Shown here: piece by piece, positions 1 through 12,900 of the stretch
Numbering within the stretch: position 1 is the stretch's first letter
Layout: each line of letters starts with the position of its first letter
Source: Henckelia pumila
Lineage: Eukaryota; Streptophyta; Magnoliopsida; Lamiales; Gesneriaceae
Direction of reading: 5' to 3'
DNA: 64,000 bases
Assembly: GCF_033568475.1 (NCBI RefSeq)
Contig: NC_133122.1
Coordinates: 17,484,706-17,548,705, forward strand
Made by a program: the position numbers and the translations under genes
Notes under the pieces: generated by a model
Database searches by the model: none
What the model was told of the DNA's origin: nothing
What the model saw: the letters and a program-made list of their open reading frames with translations, nothing else

Positions 1-1865
1 TATACTGCGATTTTCTTGATTTCCGGATCAAGAAATTAATTCCAAGTTGCGATGGTGCAAACCAGATAATAGAATGGCAAGCTGTGAGGATGTGGGTTGT
101 TTCGCAGCTATGGTGATGGATTTCTGGGTTGGATGAATTTAAAGGGACGTGAATTTACGTGAATAGCTAAGGTGAAATATAAAGCTGGGGGATTATTATT
201 TTAATCCAGTTTAGTACATCAAATTGGGTTCTATGTGATGTCCAATCAAAAGTCGATTATTTGGATATCTATGTTTTACTAAAATAATATTGCATTTTAA
301 GAAACTAGTTGAAATGTAATACGTTGAATTTAGGTCATTTCATGATTACATTAGACACTCTCATATAATTTTGTTTTAGTCTTTTATCATATGTAACTTC
401 TATTTGGTGTTGGTCATTTTACGATTTTTGTTTCTTACGTTATCAATTTTTTTAAAAAAAATTTAATCATCTATTTTTGATAAATTTTTTTATCCACATT
501 TTAATTAATCTATTTTATTTTTCATGTGACACTAATGCGGCAGCAGCGATGATGTATATGCAATGTTACATCAATAGTCCTGCTAAAAAGATACGAAAAT
601 GGCTGGAAACTGAAACATACAGGATTACAATTAAAATTTGTCCGCATAAATTATCAAAATCGCAAAGAAACAAAATACGTGATAAAATTAATTACAATTT
701 TCATTTCATAATATTAATTTCCCCCAGCCGGAAGAATGGTCGAGTCAAAATAATAATCACTTAGCTTGCGGAAATAAATTTATAAGTCTAAACCAAACTA
801 GACTCAAAATCACAATAGAGTTAGGTATTATTAGTCCCTTGACAAGAAAAAAACGACCAAGACCAAGTGTAATTTGAATAATATTATGACACTGACAGTC
901 GACAGAGCATATTTACTTATTATTTATTCGGACTGAAACGAAAATATATATGCAAGTAAATCGGAACGGAGGCGCGATAAGGATTTTAATATCATTATAG
1001 CAAAAAATAGGCACAATCAAAATTTAATATTTTCATTGTGTACAGATTTTCCTATTAACTAGAACAAAATATATATATATATTTTAAAAAAACTATGGGT
1101 AAAGATTTTATCATTTAAAAAATTTGGTCAAGAACCGTAGTACTCATGATCGTTGTAAAACATGAGATTTTCTGGGCTGTTCTGAAAGATATATGCATTC
1201 ATATATTTCACACGTCTTAAAACTTACCGACAAAGAAACTTGAGACATTTGGTCTCACTTATTACAAACATAATCAAACCATACACGAATAAATTAAATG
1301 TAGGTGACCTTAATATTGGCAACCTTTTTTTTCACTAGAAAATTAAACTTGAAGTCGCTCGGGCATCATCCATTAATTAGATTCTTAAAGGGTTTTAGGT
1401 TAATAGATATATAAAGATATATATTTGTAATTTGTACCTTTTGTACTAAATCGAATTAATAAATGTATTGGTAAAATTAGAAAATGAGAAACTCCCAACA
1501 ACCGAGCCCACTGAAGATTTTTAACCAATTAATTTGCAGTGGGATTTGCATGTTCCCCATATTCAAAATAAGATACTAAATTAACTTTTGGAGACGAGGG
1601 CAAAACAACACAGAGGGTCTACGGCGTAGGCATTTTTTAAGTATCAATATTTTGGATACGAATCTTGCTAAAAGTGTGTCGGGCATTTCCTCATTCAATA
1701 TAAAAATGGTTCCCGCATTCAAGATTCATCAAAATGAGATGTTTCCCGGGATGTGGCAGGCATGGTTCAAGACAACCTCGATACTGTTAATTAAAGATCA
1801 TGGATTTGTGTATAAGTAGTGTGACTCGACTCCAAAAACTAGTTCAAAGAAGAAGATTGTCCAAA

Positions 1866-1912
<47 letters not shown>

Positions 1913-3237
1913 CTCCCAAGAAATTACTCCAATCGACGTGTGAAATCTAACAAGTACACATTTGATCGAAATTAGTTGTTTAATATATAAAACTGCATGT
2001 ACATTTGTATCAATCGTTTTAGGAATTCAGTTTATTGGAATTTGGGGCTTTTGCTCTATGTGAATGGAGTTTGAACTATGGCTCAAATAATTAGTTTATA
2101 CTATCGTGAAGATGTAATATTGTACGTACAAGGGGTACGCACAAGTCAATTAAGGATATGATTTGCATTGAAACCACTAAAATCGTGTGCATCGCGACTT
2201 GCGACACGAATGCCGCATTGGTGACACACTTCCTTGCGTGCTTGCTGAATGAGTTACAAAAAAGGGAAGGATGTGAGCGTAGATGTCTTGAGCTTATATC
2301 ATTACTACGTACGTAGAGGGGACGAATTTGTTTCAAAAAAGTCATCTGAACTCAATTTTTGTTTACGGCTTATCTTTTTGTCAAACTTTAATCCTTTAAC
2401 TGACAATATGTCCGGTGGCTACTTTCCCAACTAGCCGATTTGTTTCCGCCGGTTGCTGTTTTATTGAGTTATTTTCCAAGTTAAATTTGAATATATATTT
2501 TCGATCCGAACAGTCAATATATCTAAGTATCTAACACGAAATGGCTGAAAGCAAAGACAATTAATCGTGCTAGAGCCGTGGTTTCAATTATGTGGCTGTG
2601 GGTCCTCGAATGTGGTATCTAGTACGTACTGTTTTTAGATAAAGAACTTGACACGAAGTCTTTAACTAGCTAGCTTGCACAACATTTCCGTGAAAGGTCA
2701 CAATTATATTATATTTTTTATTTTATTTTTTTAGGTCAGGGTGGGTGTCTTATAATTGGGTCTCGAGCTAATATTTCATGGATCTCAAATTTGACTTCTT
2801 GGTGTAAAGAGGAGTGTGTGACTATTGGTGTCCTACATCTGTATACATCGCTCATGCGAATTGCGAACCCCAACAATATAATAGTGCATCATCATCTATG
2901 TCACGAACATAGTGTCAACGGTGTCGGAGAGTGTCCTACGAGAACCCTCAGTTCCCCAAATCAACGTTACCCAAAAACCAGAGAAATAATGAAAATGAAA
3001 TGTTCTGAGAGCAAATGAGAGCTTAATTACGTTTGAAATGTGGGAAAGTGACATATTTATATAATCTTTATGGGTTTGAAGCCAGTGGGCCCTTCGGTTT
3101 GAGCTTGGACCCTACATGAGCTTGAATCTTGATTGGGCTTTAGTAAGGGCCATCATGAATTTTACTTCATTTCAATAAAATATTTGATTTGGTTCTTTAA
3201 ATCATATGACCATAACAGTTTTTCATAATCGGACAGG
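1..3237. other. AT-rich spacer, no supported gene
   Basis: This stretch is AT-rich, stop-dense in all frames, and holds only short open frames with no recognisable domain. The longest (477-764) is low-complexity and looks like chance. The one clear landmark is a TA dinucleotide run at 1868-1911. I see no tRNA, rRNA or conserved protein fragment. It ends at the target duplication of the first gypsy element. Confidence 0.6.
1868..1911. repeat. (TA)n microsatellite
   Basis: An uninterrupted run of about 22 TA dinucleotides, visible directly. It is likely length-polymorphic and prone to cruciform formation. Confidence 0.97.
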
Positions 3238-3242
3238 TGATC

Positions 3243-4715
3243 TGTAGTGACCCTGCATGGAATCACCTACTAACTGGCAACTAATAGCATGCATTAAACT
3301 TAATACAGCAAAATACTTATCAGAGTAAAAACGTGCGGAAACATAATCCATAATTTACATATCAGCTTAGTAATATAATCGGGGCTTAAATCTGTAGTGA
3401 TACAACCATATCGAAATTCTTAAAAGTAAACATTATACAGCTAATAAATCGTGCTGTATAAAAACTTTCAAAGCTCCTGCTCCCTAGTCCTGCCTTGAAC
3501 TACCAGCTCCGTCCATCCTGCGACCTGCCCCATGGAATAGGGTGTCCAAGATAACAACTAGGACGTGAGCGCTACGCCCAGTACATAGACATGAGTAAAC
3601 ATATGTATATAATGCATGCAACATGATGACTGGTACAGGGTCATCTGAAAAGTCATGCTCAGAACCGGCGCCATATGAGTGCTGCCACCGCACGGATCAA
3701 CCTCTGGGTGCAACCACACTCGTCTAGTACACCAGAGTAGACAGACATAAATGCCCCCGCCGTCGCGGTACTCTCAGTGATAGACTATCGAGTATAGAGC
3801 TGAGCGGCTCTATAATCAGGTATAACAAGGAATAGGCTCAACGTGTATATGCACATGACATATGAGTATAGAAAATGGTAAATCATACATCATGCCATAT
3901 AATAATGCCAAATAAATGCAACATATAAACATGTATACTCGCTGGCAATCTCAGTCAATGTGTACATACCTCTAGGCTAGTTCAAGTAAAGTAGATCCTA
4001 GGTTCCAAGCCTATATTCAAAAGTTCACCGTATCACTACATAAATTCTATAAGTCTTAACTAAGCTAATAAGTACTCCCAAAACTTAAATAGATTCCCGG
4101 ACCATACCTTCGTCCGTAGTTAGCCCTTTGGAGTCGCTAGTCCCGGATGACTATAACCACCCCTTGGTTATTCCAGAACCTCTATTATAACCGATAGGGC
4201 CCTCAAGTGTATAACTCACACTATATAACTGAAGAAGGAAACTCGGGAATTCGTAATTGAAAATGAACTCTGAACGGCCCTATTTATAGCCAAATTTCTC
4301 GGCCAGGATCGGAACTTCCGATTTCGGGATCGGAGCTTCCGATCCAGCTCATTGCGTGCATGTCTGCCACGCCAGGATCGGAACTTCCGATCTACAATCG
4401 GAGCTTCCGATTTGCTCTATGACCGACACTTGTCAAAACTCGCGACTGAGTCATCGATCATTTCTGACAGCTGGGGATCGGAACTTCCGTTCCAGGATCG
4501 GAGCTTCCGTTCCGATCGGAGCTTACTATCCGGGATCGGAGCTTACTATCCGGGATCAGAGCTTACTATCCGGGATCGGAACTTACTATCCGGCCCAAAA
4601 TGAAAAAGCCCAAATTTTACTTCTGAAGTCCAATAACACTCCGAAATTGGTTAAATACCAACCCTTAATCATGTTTAACATATTATTATCTTAAAATGGT
4701 ATCTGGGTTACTACA
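3243..4715 (-). repeat. Gypsy-1 3' LTR
   Basis: A 1473-bp direct repeat of 9408-10860, with TG...CA ends. Read on the minus strand, U3 comes first (near 4715) and carries about ten copies of a short GGAGCTTCCGAT-type repeat, then a TATA box at 4280-4289. It is 20 bp longer than its partner because it has one more 20-bp GGAGCTTACTATCC-type unit, near 4550-4570. Confidence 0.97.
4308..4594 (-). repeat. U3 cluster of GGATCGGARCTTCCGAT-type repeats (3' LTR)
   Basis: Ten copies of the same motif as in the 5' LTR. The extra copy is a single 20-bp unit with GATCAGAG in place of GATCGGAG. Confidence 0.9.
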
Positions 4716-4729
4716 TTCTCCCCACCTTT
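4716..4729 (-). other. Gypsy-1 polypurine tract
   Basis: On the minus strand AAAGGTGGGGAGAA lies directly against the 3' LTR start TGTAG. This is the expected plus-strand primer position for an LTR retrotransposon. Confidence 0.9.
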
Positions 4730-4760
4730 AGATATTTCGTCCGCAAAATAACATCTAAAG
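4726..4760 (-). other. Inverted repeat overlapping the Gypsy-1 polypurine tract
   Basis: CTTTAGAT at 4726-4733 pairs with ATCTAAAG at 4753-4760, enclosing an imperfect inner stem around a GGACGAAA-like core. A related structure with different outer-stem bases occurs at the same place in Gypsy-2, and a shorter form is in the 6.9-kb array units. Confidence 0.75.
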
Positions 4761-4816
4761 ATAAATCAAGATAACAATATGAAACATTAAACCATGTCTT
4801 ATTACAACAACGGTAA

Positions 4817-7800
4817 TTACATTTTATATGGTAATAAAAAATACAAAGCAAACAACTCAAGATATTCTGCTCGCATACGACTCTCAGTTTCCCAAGTTGC
4901 TTCTTCAACGCCTCGGCGCTGCCACTGTATCATCACAAGTGGTATAGTCTTGTTCCGAAGAACTTTCTCCTTCCTGTCTAGGATACAGATTGGTCGTTCA
5001 ACAAAAGACAGATCTGGCTCTAGCTGAATATCAGTAGACTAAATCACATGAGATTCATCAGCTATGTACTGTCGAAGTAACGACACATGAAAAACATTGT
5101 GTATACTGGAAAGAGATGGCGGTAAAGCCAAACGATAAGCAACATCTCCGATCTTCTCCAGTATCTGGAAAGGCCCAATGTAACGAGGAGACAACTTGCC
5201 TTTCACACCGAATCTCATCACCTTCTTGAAAGGTGATACTCGCAGAAAAACATATTCACCAGACTCAAACTGAAGTGGCCTGCGGCGAATATTCGCATAA
5301 CTGGCTTATCTATCTTGAGCAACTTTGATCCTATGCTTGATCAAATCTACCTTGTCTACAATCTGTTGTATCAATTCAGGACCCTCAACTTGCCGTTCCC
5401 CGACTTCATCCCAGAATAACGGAGTACGACACCATCGACCATACAAGGCCTCGAATGGTGACATATCAATACTACGATGATAACTGTTATTGTACGCAAA
5501 TTCAATCAAAGGTAACTGATCCTGCCAAGATAAGCCAAAATCCATGACAGAAGAACGTAGCATATCCTCCAGCGTACAAATAGTGCGCTCTGACTGCCCG
5601 TCAGTCTCCGGATGATACGCCGTGCTCAAACTCAGAGTGGTACCCAACGCTTGCTGAAAACTACCCCAAAAACGTGAAGTAAATCGCGGATCTCTATCAC
5701 TGACAATACTCACTGGAATCCCATGTAATCGCACAATCTCCTGGATATATAAGCGTGTCATGCGATCATAAGAATACTCCCGGTTATAAGGAATGAAATG
5801 TGCTGATTTTGTCAAACGGTCAATGACAACCCAGATAGCATCACACTGACGTGAAGTCATAGGCAAGTGGGTAACAAAATCCATAGTCACGTGCTCCCAC
5901 TTCCATTCGGAAATCTCAAGATTCTTCAGTAATCCACCTGGTCGTCGATATTCAGCCTTGACCTGTTGACAAACCAAACATCTCGAAACAAATTGATACA
6001 CACTTCGCTTCATCCCCTTCCACCAAAATCTAGTTCGCAAGTCCTTATACATTTTCATACTTCCAGGATGAACTGATAATCGACTCCTGTGAGCTTGAGA
6101 TAGAATATCATTCCTGAGCTCCGCAACATTAGGTACAACCACTCTATTGGATAGGCACAATAAACCATCTGCCCGAAAATGGAATCCAGATGTATTAACT
6201 CCATTGGCTAGACGTGCCAATCGCTGAGTCTTAACATCAGATATCTGAGCATCTCTGATCCGAGAATACAATGCTGTCTCAGATAGAATAGTATACAAAC
6301 GAATCCCATTCCTCCCTTTCTTGTGCTTGAGCGTAAAACTCAATGAACAGCACTCTTGAATCATATGAGATATTTCATTAGTCTGAAGTGCAGACAGTCT
6401 CACCTGCCGACTCAAGGCATCAGCAGTAAGATTAGCAGAACCTGGATGATATTTGATTTCACAATCATAATCCTTCAGGAGATCCATCCAGCGTCTCTGT
6501 CGCATATTCAACTCTGCCTGAGTGAATAAATACTTCAAACTCTTGTGATCCGTAAATATCTCAAATTTCTCGCCATAAAGATAATGTCTCCAAATCTTGA
6601 GCGCAAATACAATGGCGGCTAACTCGAGATCATGCACTGGATAATTACTCCCATGTGACTTCAACTGTCGAGAAGCATAGGCAATAACATGTCCATGCTG
6701 TGTCAAAACACATCCTAACCCCTGACCAGAGGCATTAGTATAGACAACATAACCTTCTGATCCAGAAGGTAGAGCTAACACAGGTGCAGTAGTAAGACGT
6801 CTACGCAGCTCGTGAAATGACTCCTCACAATCCGAGGACCAAATGAAGGCAACATATTTCCGTGTAAGCTGAGTCAAAGGCCTTGCCAACTGTGCAAAAT
6901 TCTCGATGAACCGACGGTAATATCCAGCTAGACCCAAGAAACTACGAATCTCAGCAACCGTCGTCGGTCGAGACCAGTTCAACACTGCCTCTATCTTACT
7001 AGGATCAACAGATATCCCTTCATTAGAAATCACATGACCGAGAAATACTACCCGATCAAGCCAGAATTCACACTTGCTCAATTTCGCATATAGCTGCTTA
7101 TCTCGTAACGTCTGTAGAACAATCCTCAAATGATGTGCATGCTCATCCTTGTCATGAGAATAGACAAAAATATCATCTATGAAGACGATGACAAATCTAT
7201 CCAGATAATCTCGAAATACCTGATTCATCAGATTCATAAAGACTGTCGGTGCATTCGTCAAACCGAATGGCATCACCAGAAACTCATAATGTCCGTATCT
7301 GGTCCTGAAAGCAGTCGTAGATATATCTGAGTCTCGTACCCGCATCTGATGGTATCTAGATCTCAGATCTATCTTCGAATAAATAGAAGTACCCTGTAGT
7401 TGATCGAACAGATCATCAATCCGCGGCAAAGGATACTTATTCTTGATGGTGACACGATTCAACTGCCTGTAATCAATACATAATCGCATCGATCCATCCT
7501 TCTTCTTGACAAACAAAACAGGTGCTCCCCATGGAGAAACACTCGGACGAATATATCCTTTATCAAGAAGATCTTGCAACTGCTGTTTCAATTCCCTCAT
7601 CTCTGACGGTGCCAGACGATAAGGTGCTCGGGATATAGGCGTAGTTCCTGGTACTAGATCAATACCAAATTCAACCTCTCGAACCGGAGGAAAACCAGGA
7701 AACTCATCAGGGAATACGTCAGGAAACTCGCTGACAACCGGTAGCTGATCAATACCCGTACTACTCATGGACATATCAACTGCATAGATGAGGTAGCCCT

Positions 7801-9298
7801 CCCCACCTGACTCCAAGACATGACATGCCTTCAGAGCCGAAACAAGTGGCATCGGAGGTCGCGCACCCTCACCATAAAAGTACCAGCTATCACCCTCAAC
7901 CGGATGAAACTGTACCAGTCGCTGATAACAATCCACAGTAGCGTGATACAAATTCAGCATATCTATTCCCAAGATACAGTCAAAATCCGTCATCGCTAAT
8001 ATCATCAAATTAGCCGATAACACATTACCCTCAAACTCCAGAAGGCAACCCATCACTAGACGCTTAGTTACTATCTCTTGCTCCAACGGAGTAGATACAA
8101 CTAAATCCATATCTAATGATACGTAAGGTAATCTATGTCTCTTAACGAAGCGACTAGAAATAAAGGAATGCGATGCTCCAGTATCAATTAATACAAGTGC
8201 AGGAATACCACATAACAAGAAGTTACCTGCCAACATGCGATCGCTTCCCTCAGTAGCCTGCTCCTGAGACAGAGCAAACACTTGCCCTTGAGTCTGGGGA
8301 CGATAACCAGAAGAACTCTGTGGTGCTGGCTGCTGACGTGGAAAAGTAGAAGCCTGAGATCCAACCTGGGATCCCGATCCACTAGCAGAACCCATGCGCT
8401 GAGGACAATCTCTCCGCAGATGTCCCTGCTGACCGCAAATATAACAAGCACCAGTAGCTCTCCGACATGACGCTGCAGGATGCTTCCCACCACAATGGCT
8501 ACAAAACTCCTCCTTCTTATTCTTCTTCCCAAAACGGAACATACCTCGTGAACCACGAGATCCAGATGAAGTAGTAGGAGTAGAAGAAGACGTAGGTCCG
8601 GATTGCACAACAGATTGAGCTCGAGGCTCAACAAATCCACTAGGCTGTGCTGGCATCATCAACTGTCCACGCCTGTTGCTGGTCTCCACAAGACGGCAAC
8701 GGTTCACCAAAGTCTCATAAGATACCGGGTCATCACAGACGACAACCTGAGAGTAGATATCTTGGTTCAGGCCTTGCAGAAAGATATCATATTTCGACGC
8801 ATCACTCTCATTGATATGAGGACTGAAAGGTAGCAGATCAAGAAATCGCTGTTGATACTGATCAATAGTCATTGATCCTTGCCTCAAAGTAAGCAACTCC
8901 ATAGATCGTGCTTGGCGAACAGCCGGAGGAAAATATAATTTCTGAAAATCCCGACAGAAATCCCCCCAAGTCACCTGTCCTCTCTCAGTACGTGCCTGAG
9001 CAACCTTGGCATCCCACCAAAAACGTGCTCTATCCTCTAGAACGAATTCTAGAACTTCCAGTTTCTGCTCCTCAGTACACTCAAAAGCTCGAAACGTGCT
9101 CTCAAGTTTAGACATCCAGCTTCTAGCTTGTTCAGGATTCTCGCCTCCCACTAAGGGTTTCGGTCCTACCTGCATAAACTTATTAATAGTATAGCGACGT
9201 CGACCCTCATGAGGACGATGTTGATCATCCTGATGATGATGGCGACGATGATGATGACCACCTCCTTGGCCAACACTACCGTGACTCTCGTCAGCCAT
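4817..9298 (-). pseudogene. Gypsy-1 gag-pol polyprotein, two premature stops
   Basis: One frame runs from the ATG at 9296-9298 (start MADESHGS; upstream in-frame Met codons exist but lie next to the primer site) to a stop at 4817-4819. In order: a His-rich N-terminus and gag with a CCHC knuckle ([14 protein letters not shown]), aspartic protease ([10 protein letters not shown]), reverse transcriptase with FIDDI at the catalytic position, RNase H, integrase with an HHCC-type finger and DDE core, and a chromodomain-like end. It is broken by TAA at 5306-5308, where the related Gypsy-2 has Gln, and TAG at 5039-5041, also Gln in Gypsy-2. RNase H reads [10 protein letters not shown] where the family normally has Asp in place of Asn (codon 6734-6736). 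The stops and this Asn predict no functional integrase tail and a dead RNase H. Confidence 0.93.
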
Positions 9299-9390
9299 AT
9301 CTTGAAAAGAATTGCACATTAAAATCCCAAATGCGCAAGAATTACTCAAGACTAAACTAAATCCCAAGTACTAATCCCAAAATCTATGCA

Positions 9391-9403
9391 TGCTCTGATA
9401 CCA
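9391..9403 (-). other. Gypsy-1 primer-binding site (tRNA-iMet)
   Basis: On the minus strand TGGTATCAGAGCA begins four bases inside the 5' LTR. TGGTATCAGAGC is complementary to the 3' end of plant initiator tRNA-Met and is the standard primer site. Confidence 0.95.
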
Positions 9404-10444
9404 AAAATGTAGTGACCCTGCATGGAATCACCTACTAACTGGCAACTAATAGCATGCATTAAACTTAATACAGCAAAATACTTATCAGAGTAAAAAAGTG
9501 CGGAAACATAATCCATAATTTACATATCAGCTTAGTAATATAATCGGGGCTTAAATCTGTAGTGATACAACCATATCGAAATTTTTAAAAGTAAACATTA
9601 TACAGCTAATAAATCGTGCTGTATAAAAACTTTCAAAGCTCCTGCTCCCTAGTCCTGCCTTGAACTACCAGCTCCGTCCATCCTGCGACCTGCCCCATGG
9701 AATAGGGTGTCCAAGATAACAACTAGGACGTGAGCGCTACGCCCAGTACATAGACATGAGTAAACATATGTATATAATGCATGCAACATGATGACTGGTA
9801 CAGGGTCATCTGAAAAGTCATGCTCAGAACCGGCGCCATATGAGTGCTGCCACCACACGGATCAACCTCTGGGTGCAACCACACTCGTCTAGTACACCAG
9901 AGTAGACAGACATAAATGCCCCCGCCGTCGCGGTACTCTCAGTGATAGACTATCGAGTATAGAGCTGAGCGGCTCTATAATCAGGTATAACAAGGAATAG
10001 GCTCAACGTGTATATGCACATGACATATGAGTATAGAAAATGGTAAATCATACATCATGCCATATAATAATGCCAAATAAATGCAACATATAAACATGTA
10101 TACTCGCTGGCAATCTCAGTCAATGTGTACATACCTCTAGGCTAGTTCAAGTAAAGTAGATCCTAGGTTCCAAGCCTATATTCAAAAGTTCACCGTATCA
10201 CTACATAAATTCTATAAGCCTTAACTAAGCTAATAAGTACTCCCAAAACTTAAATAGATTCCCGGACCATACCTTCGTCCGTAGTTAGCCCTTTGGAGTC
10301 GCTAGTCCCGGATGACTATAACCACCCCTTGGTTATTCCAGAACCTCTATTATAACCGATAGGGCCCTCAAGTGTATAACTCACACTATATAACTGAAGA
10401 AGGAAACTCGAGAATTCGTAATTGAAAATGAACTCTGAACGGCC

Positions 10445-10454
10445 CTATTTATAG
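10445..10454 (-). promoter_or_regulatory. Gypsy-1 LTR TATA box
   Basis: CTATAAATAG on the minus strand, directly downstream of the U3 repeat cluster. The same sequence is at 4280-4289 in the other LTR and at 35487-35496 in Gypsy-2, so it is conserved within the family. Confidence 0.8.
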
Positions 10455-10471
10455 CCAAATTTCTCGGCCAG

Positions 10472-10739
10472 GATCGGAACTTCCGATTTCGGGATCGGAG
10501 CTTCCGATCCAGCTCATTGCGTGCATGTCTGCCACGCCAGGATCGGAACTTCCGATCTACGATCGGAGCTTCCGATTTGCTCTATGACCGACACTTGTCA
10601 AAACTCGCGACTGAGTCATCGATCATTTCTGACAGCTGGGGATCGGAACTTCCGTTCCAGGATCGGAGCTTCCGTTCCGATCGGAGCTTACTATCCGGGA
10701 TCGGAGCTTACTATCCGGGATCGGAACTTACTATCCGGC
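10472..10739 (-). repeat. U3 cluster of GGATCGGARCTTCCGAT-type repeats (5' LTR)
   Basis: Nine copies of a near-palindromic motif built on ATCGGARCTTCCGAT or its variant ending TTACTATCC. They lie in alternating AA/AG forms upstream of the TATA box. The partner LTR (4308-4594) has ten. Position in U3 suggests an enhancer array; that role is inferred. Confidence 0.9.
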
Positions 10740-10865
10740 CCAAAATGAAAAAGCCCAAATTTTACTTCTGAAGTCCAATAACACTCCGAAATTGGTTAAA
10801 TACCAACCCTTAATCATGTTTAACATATTATTATCTTAAAATGGTATCTGGGTTACTACATGATC

Positions 10866-12404
10866 AAATTGGTCTATTTAGAAAAAATGGTTTAATCGGT
10901 CGAACCGGAAAATTATTTATATAATACTAGTAATTGGTGCACGCGATGTGTGCTTGTACATTATTTTTTATAATATGATATAAAAATTGTCGAAGGATTA
11001 AATTGTAATTATAAAAATTATCGAGAAACTAAATGTGATTTAAAATATTAAAATTTAGAAAAAATAGAGAAAGGACAATTTTGGTCAAACAAAAGATGGT
11101 GTGGGGGATATATAGGAAAAGATAATATAATTAATAATATATTTTAAATTTTAAAAATCTAAAAGATATATATAAATAGACAAAAAAATATATTATCAAA
11201 GTTTAAAAAAAATAACGATATAAATATATTCAAAATATTAATTATAGTCATATATTTTTTAAAAAATTAATTAATTAATTAAAAAAAACTTTAATAATAC
11301 TAAAATAATTTTTTAATGATGTACCAATACCAAATAATGATGTATATATATAATAAAATATTAAATTAAAGTTTTAAAATTAAAAAAAAAGTAAATTTTC
11401 CAAAAAAAATTCAAAATTCAAAATTCCGGTTGAACCGGTTCTTGGGGCTGGTTTTGATCGGTTCTTCACCGGTTCGGCCGGTTTTGACCGGTTCTTGATC
11501 GGTTCTGAGCGGTTCAACAGTTAAAACGGTTTTTAGGGTATTTCGGACCGGACCAATGACCGATTCTCGATCGAATCGGTCGGTCCGGTCTGGTTTTGAC
11601 AACACTAGCCATAACGATAGATTCATTTATTTTTTAAGAAGATAAATTTCCATTAATTTTCTGATCATTGGTGAGAATACTCCCCGAATATAAAATCTTG
11701 GTTGAAATCCATTTCGATGTGTTTGAAAAGGCTGGGGATTCTTACATATATATATATACCTCACAAATACTACGTCGACTTAGGTCTGATGACTCGGAAT
11801 CATTATGCAAATTTAACTGCATAATTGAATTTGCATTTATATTTGAATTTTCAGTCAATCTTCATTCATTATAACTGAAATCAAATTCGTTTCGACGCTT
11901 AAATTGTTGTTAATTAATCACTGGGTAGGTCAAGTTTGTTTATAAGTTTTTTATTTATTTATATTTTTTTTCCAAAAAAAAAAAAACGATTCTTAACATC
12001 ACACCCGACTTCATGAATATTAAGATTTTTAGAGTTTATGATCAACTATTATTTATAAAAGAGTGCATATATAATATTCAATGTTTTCCTCCTCTTTTCG
12101 TTACATCGCCATTCAAATCTATATTTTTATATTATGCAATTTAATTTCTAGATAAAAACACACACACACTTTTAATGTTCTTTTTTTAGTGTGTGCATGT
12201 GTGTGTATACATTTTTTATACGGAATAAAAAAATAATAATGATTAGGTTGAACTCATAATATCATAATTATACAATAATTAGTCTTAGTATAATTATTTA
12301 TTACTATATATTACTTATTATAATAGTTCTGATAAAAATAATAATGATAATTTACTCAACAAAACGCTTCTAAATCTTTACTATTTTATTAAGTGTGCAT
12401 ACTC
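10866..12404. other. AT-rich spacer
   Basis: Between the gypsy target duplication and the left PIF/Harbinger end. It is AT-rich with a CGGTT-rich patch at 11424-11600 and a pair of complementary CA/GT runs near 12160-12210. No coding potential is supported. Confidence 0.6.
11424..11600. repeat. Degenerate CGGTT-rich repeat
   Basis: More than a dozen imperfect copies of CGGTT(C/T) or its complement within about 180 bp, in an otherwise AT-rich region. Related CGGTCGAACCGG lies at about 10893-10905. It may be a relic of a dispersed element; no ends or target duplication were found. Confidence 0.6.
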
Positions 12405-12407
12405 TTA

Positions 12408-12421
12408 GGTCATCTCCAACC
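12408..12421 (+). repeat. PIF/Harbinger left terminal inverted repeat
   Basis: GGTCATCTCCAACC directly after the TTA duplication. It matches the right end at 11 of 14 positions, identical over the inner eight. Confidence 0.88.
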
Positions 12422-12900
12422 ACAAACACTATTTTGGTGTAACTTTTGCACTAAAATAGTGCAATTTCTGAATATTCCTTTTATTTCTTATATATATATT
12501 AATTAATTTTATTCAACATATTTTTACAAACTATATAATTAATTTTGCGATTATAAAAAAATATTTTATCGTTAATAAATATTTTTACATATTATATAAA
12601 TAATATTTTAATTAATTAAAAAATATTTTATTGTTAATACATATAAATATTAAATTTAAAGTTTATGGTTTAATTATTATTATATAAATTAATTTATAGA
12701 TAATACAAATTAATATATGATAATTATTAAAATTGATAAATATGTGTACGACTTCAAACATAAGACAACCACAGAATGGATACAACTTCAAAAATAAGAC
12801 GAATACAAAACGGATACAACAACAAACATAACACATACAAATCACAAACATAATACAAAATATAATTTCAAACATAAATGCTTAGACCGTTAGTACAACT

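Larger units (their letters stand above)
9408..10860 (-). repeat. Gypsy-1 5' LTR
   Basis: A 1453-bp LTR with TG...CA ends, nearly identical to 3243-4715. It supplies the promoter for the minus-strand transcript: repeat-rich U3 at 10472-10739, then a TATA box at 10445-10454. Confidence 0.97.
3238..10865 (-). mobile_element. Gypsy-1: complete Ty3/gypsy LTR retrotransposon with target duplications
   Basis: The element body is 3243-10860, flanked on both sides by the 5-bp duplication TGATC (3238-3242 and 10861-10865). The LTRs start TGTAGTGACC and end GGTTACTACA on the plus strand. In the element's own minus-strand direction the order is 5' LTR (9408-10860), tRNA-iMet primer site (9391-9403), gag-protease-RT-RNaseH-integrase, polypurine tract (4716-4729), 3' LTR (3243-4715). 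This domain order defines Ty3/gypsy. The C-terminal stretch resembles the cage-less chromodomain of Tekay-type chromoviruses, so I assign that lineage with moderate confidence. By eye the LTRs differ at about six substitutions plus one 20-bp indel, so the insertion is young. Stops in pol make this copy non-autonomous. Confidence 0.97.

Noticed and set aside
477..764. 95-residue frame in the left spacer
   Set aside because: AT-rich composition, no domain, no promoter or neighbour support. It may be part of a dispersed non-coding repeat but I cannot delimit one.
10916..10960. Possible Helitron-like terminus (AATTGGTGCACGCGATGTGT)
   Set aside because: The sequence recalls some plant Helitron ends, but no clear TC start, CTRR end with hairpin, or RepHel coding is present nearby.
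12150..12210. Complementary CA and GT runs that could form a hairpin
   Set aside because: They are simple microsatellite tracts about 25 bp apart; pairing follows from composition and needs no function.
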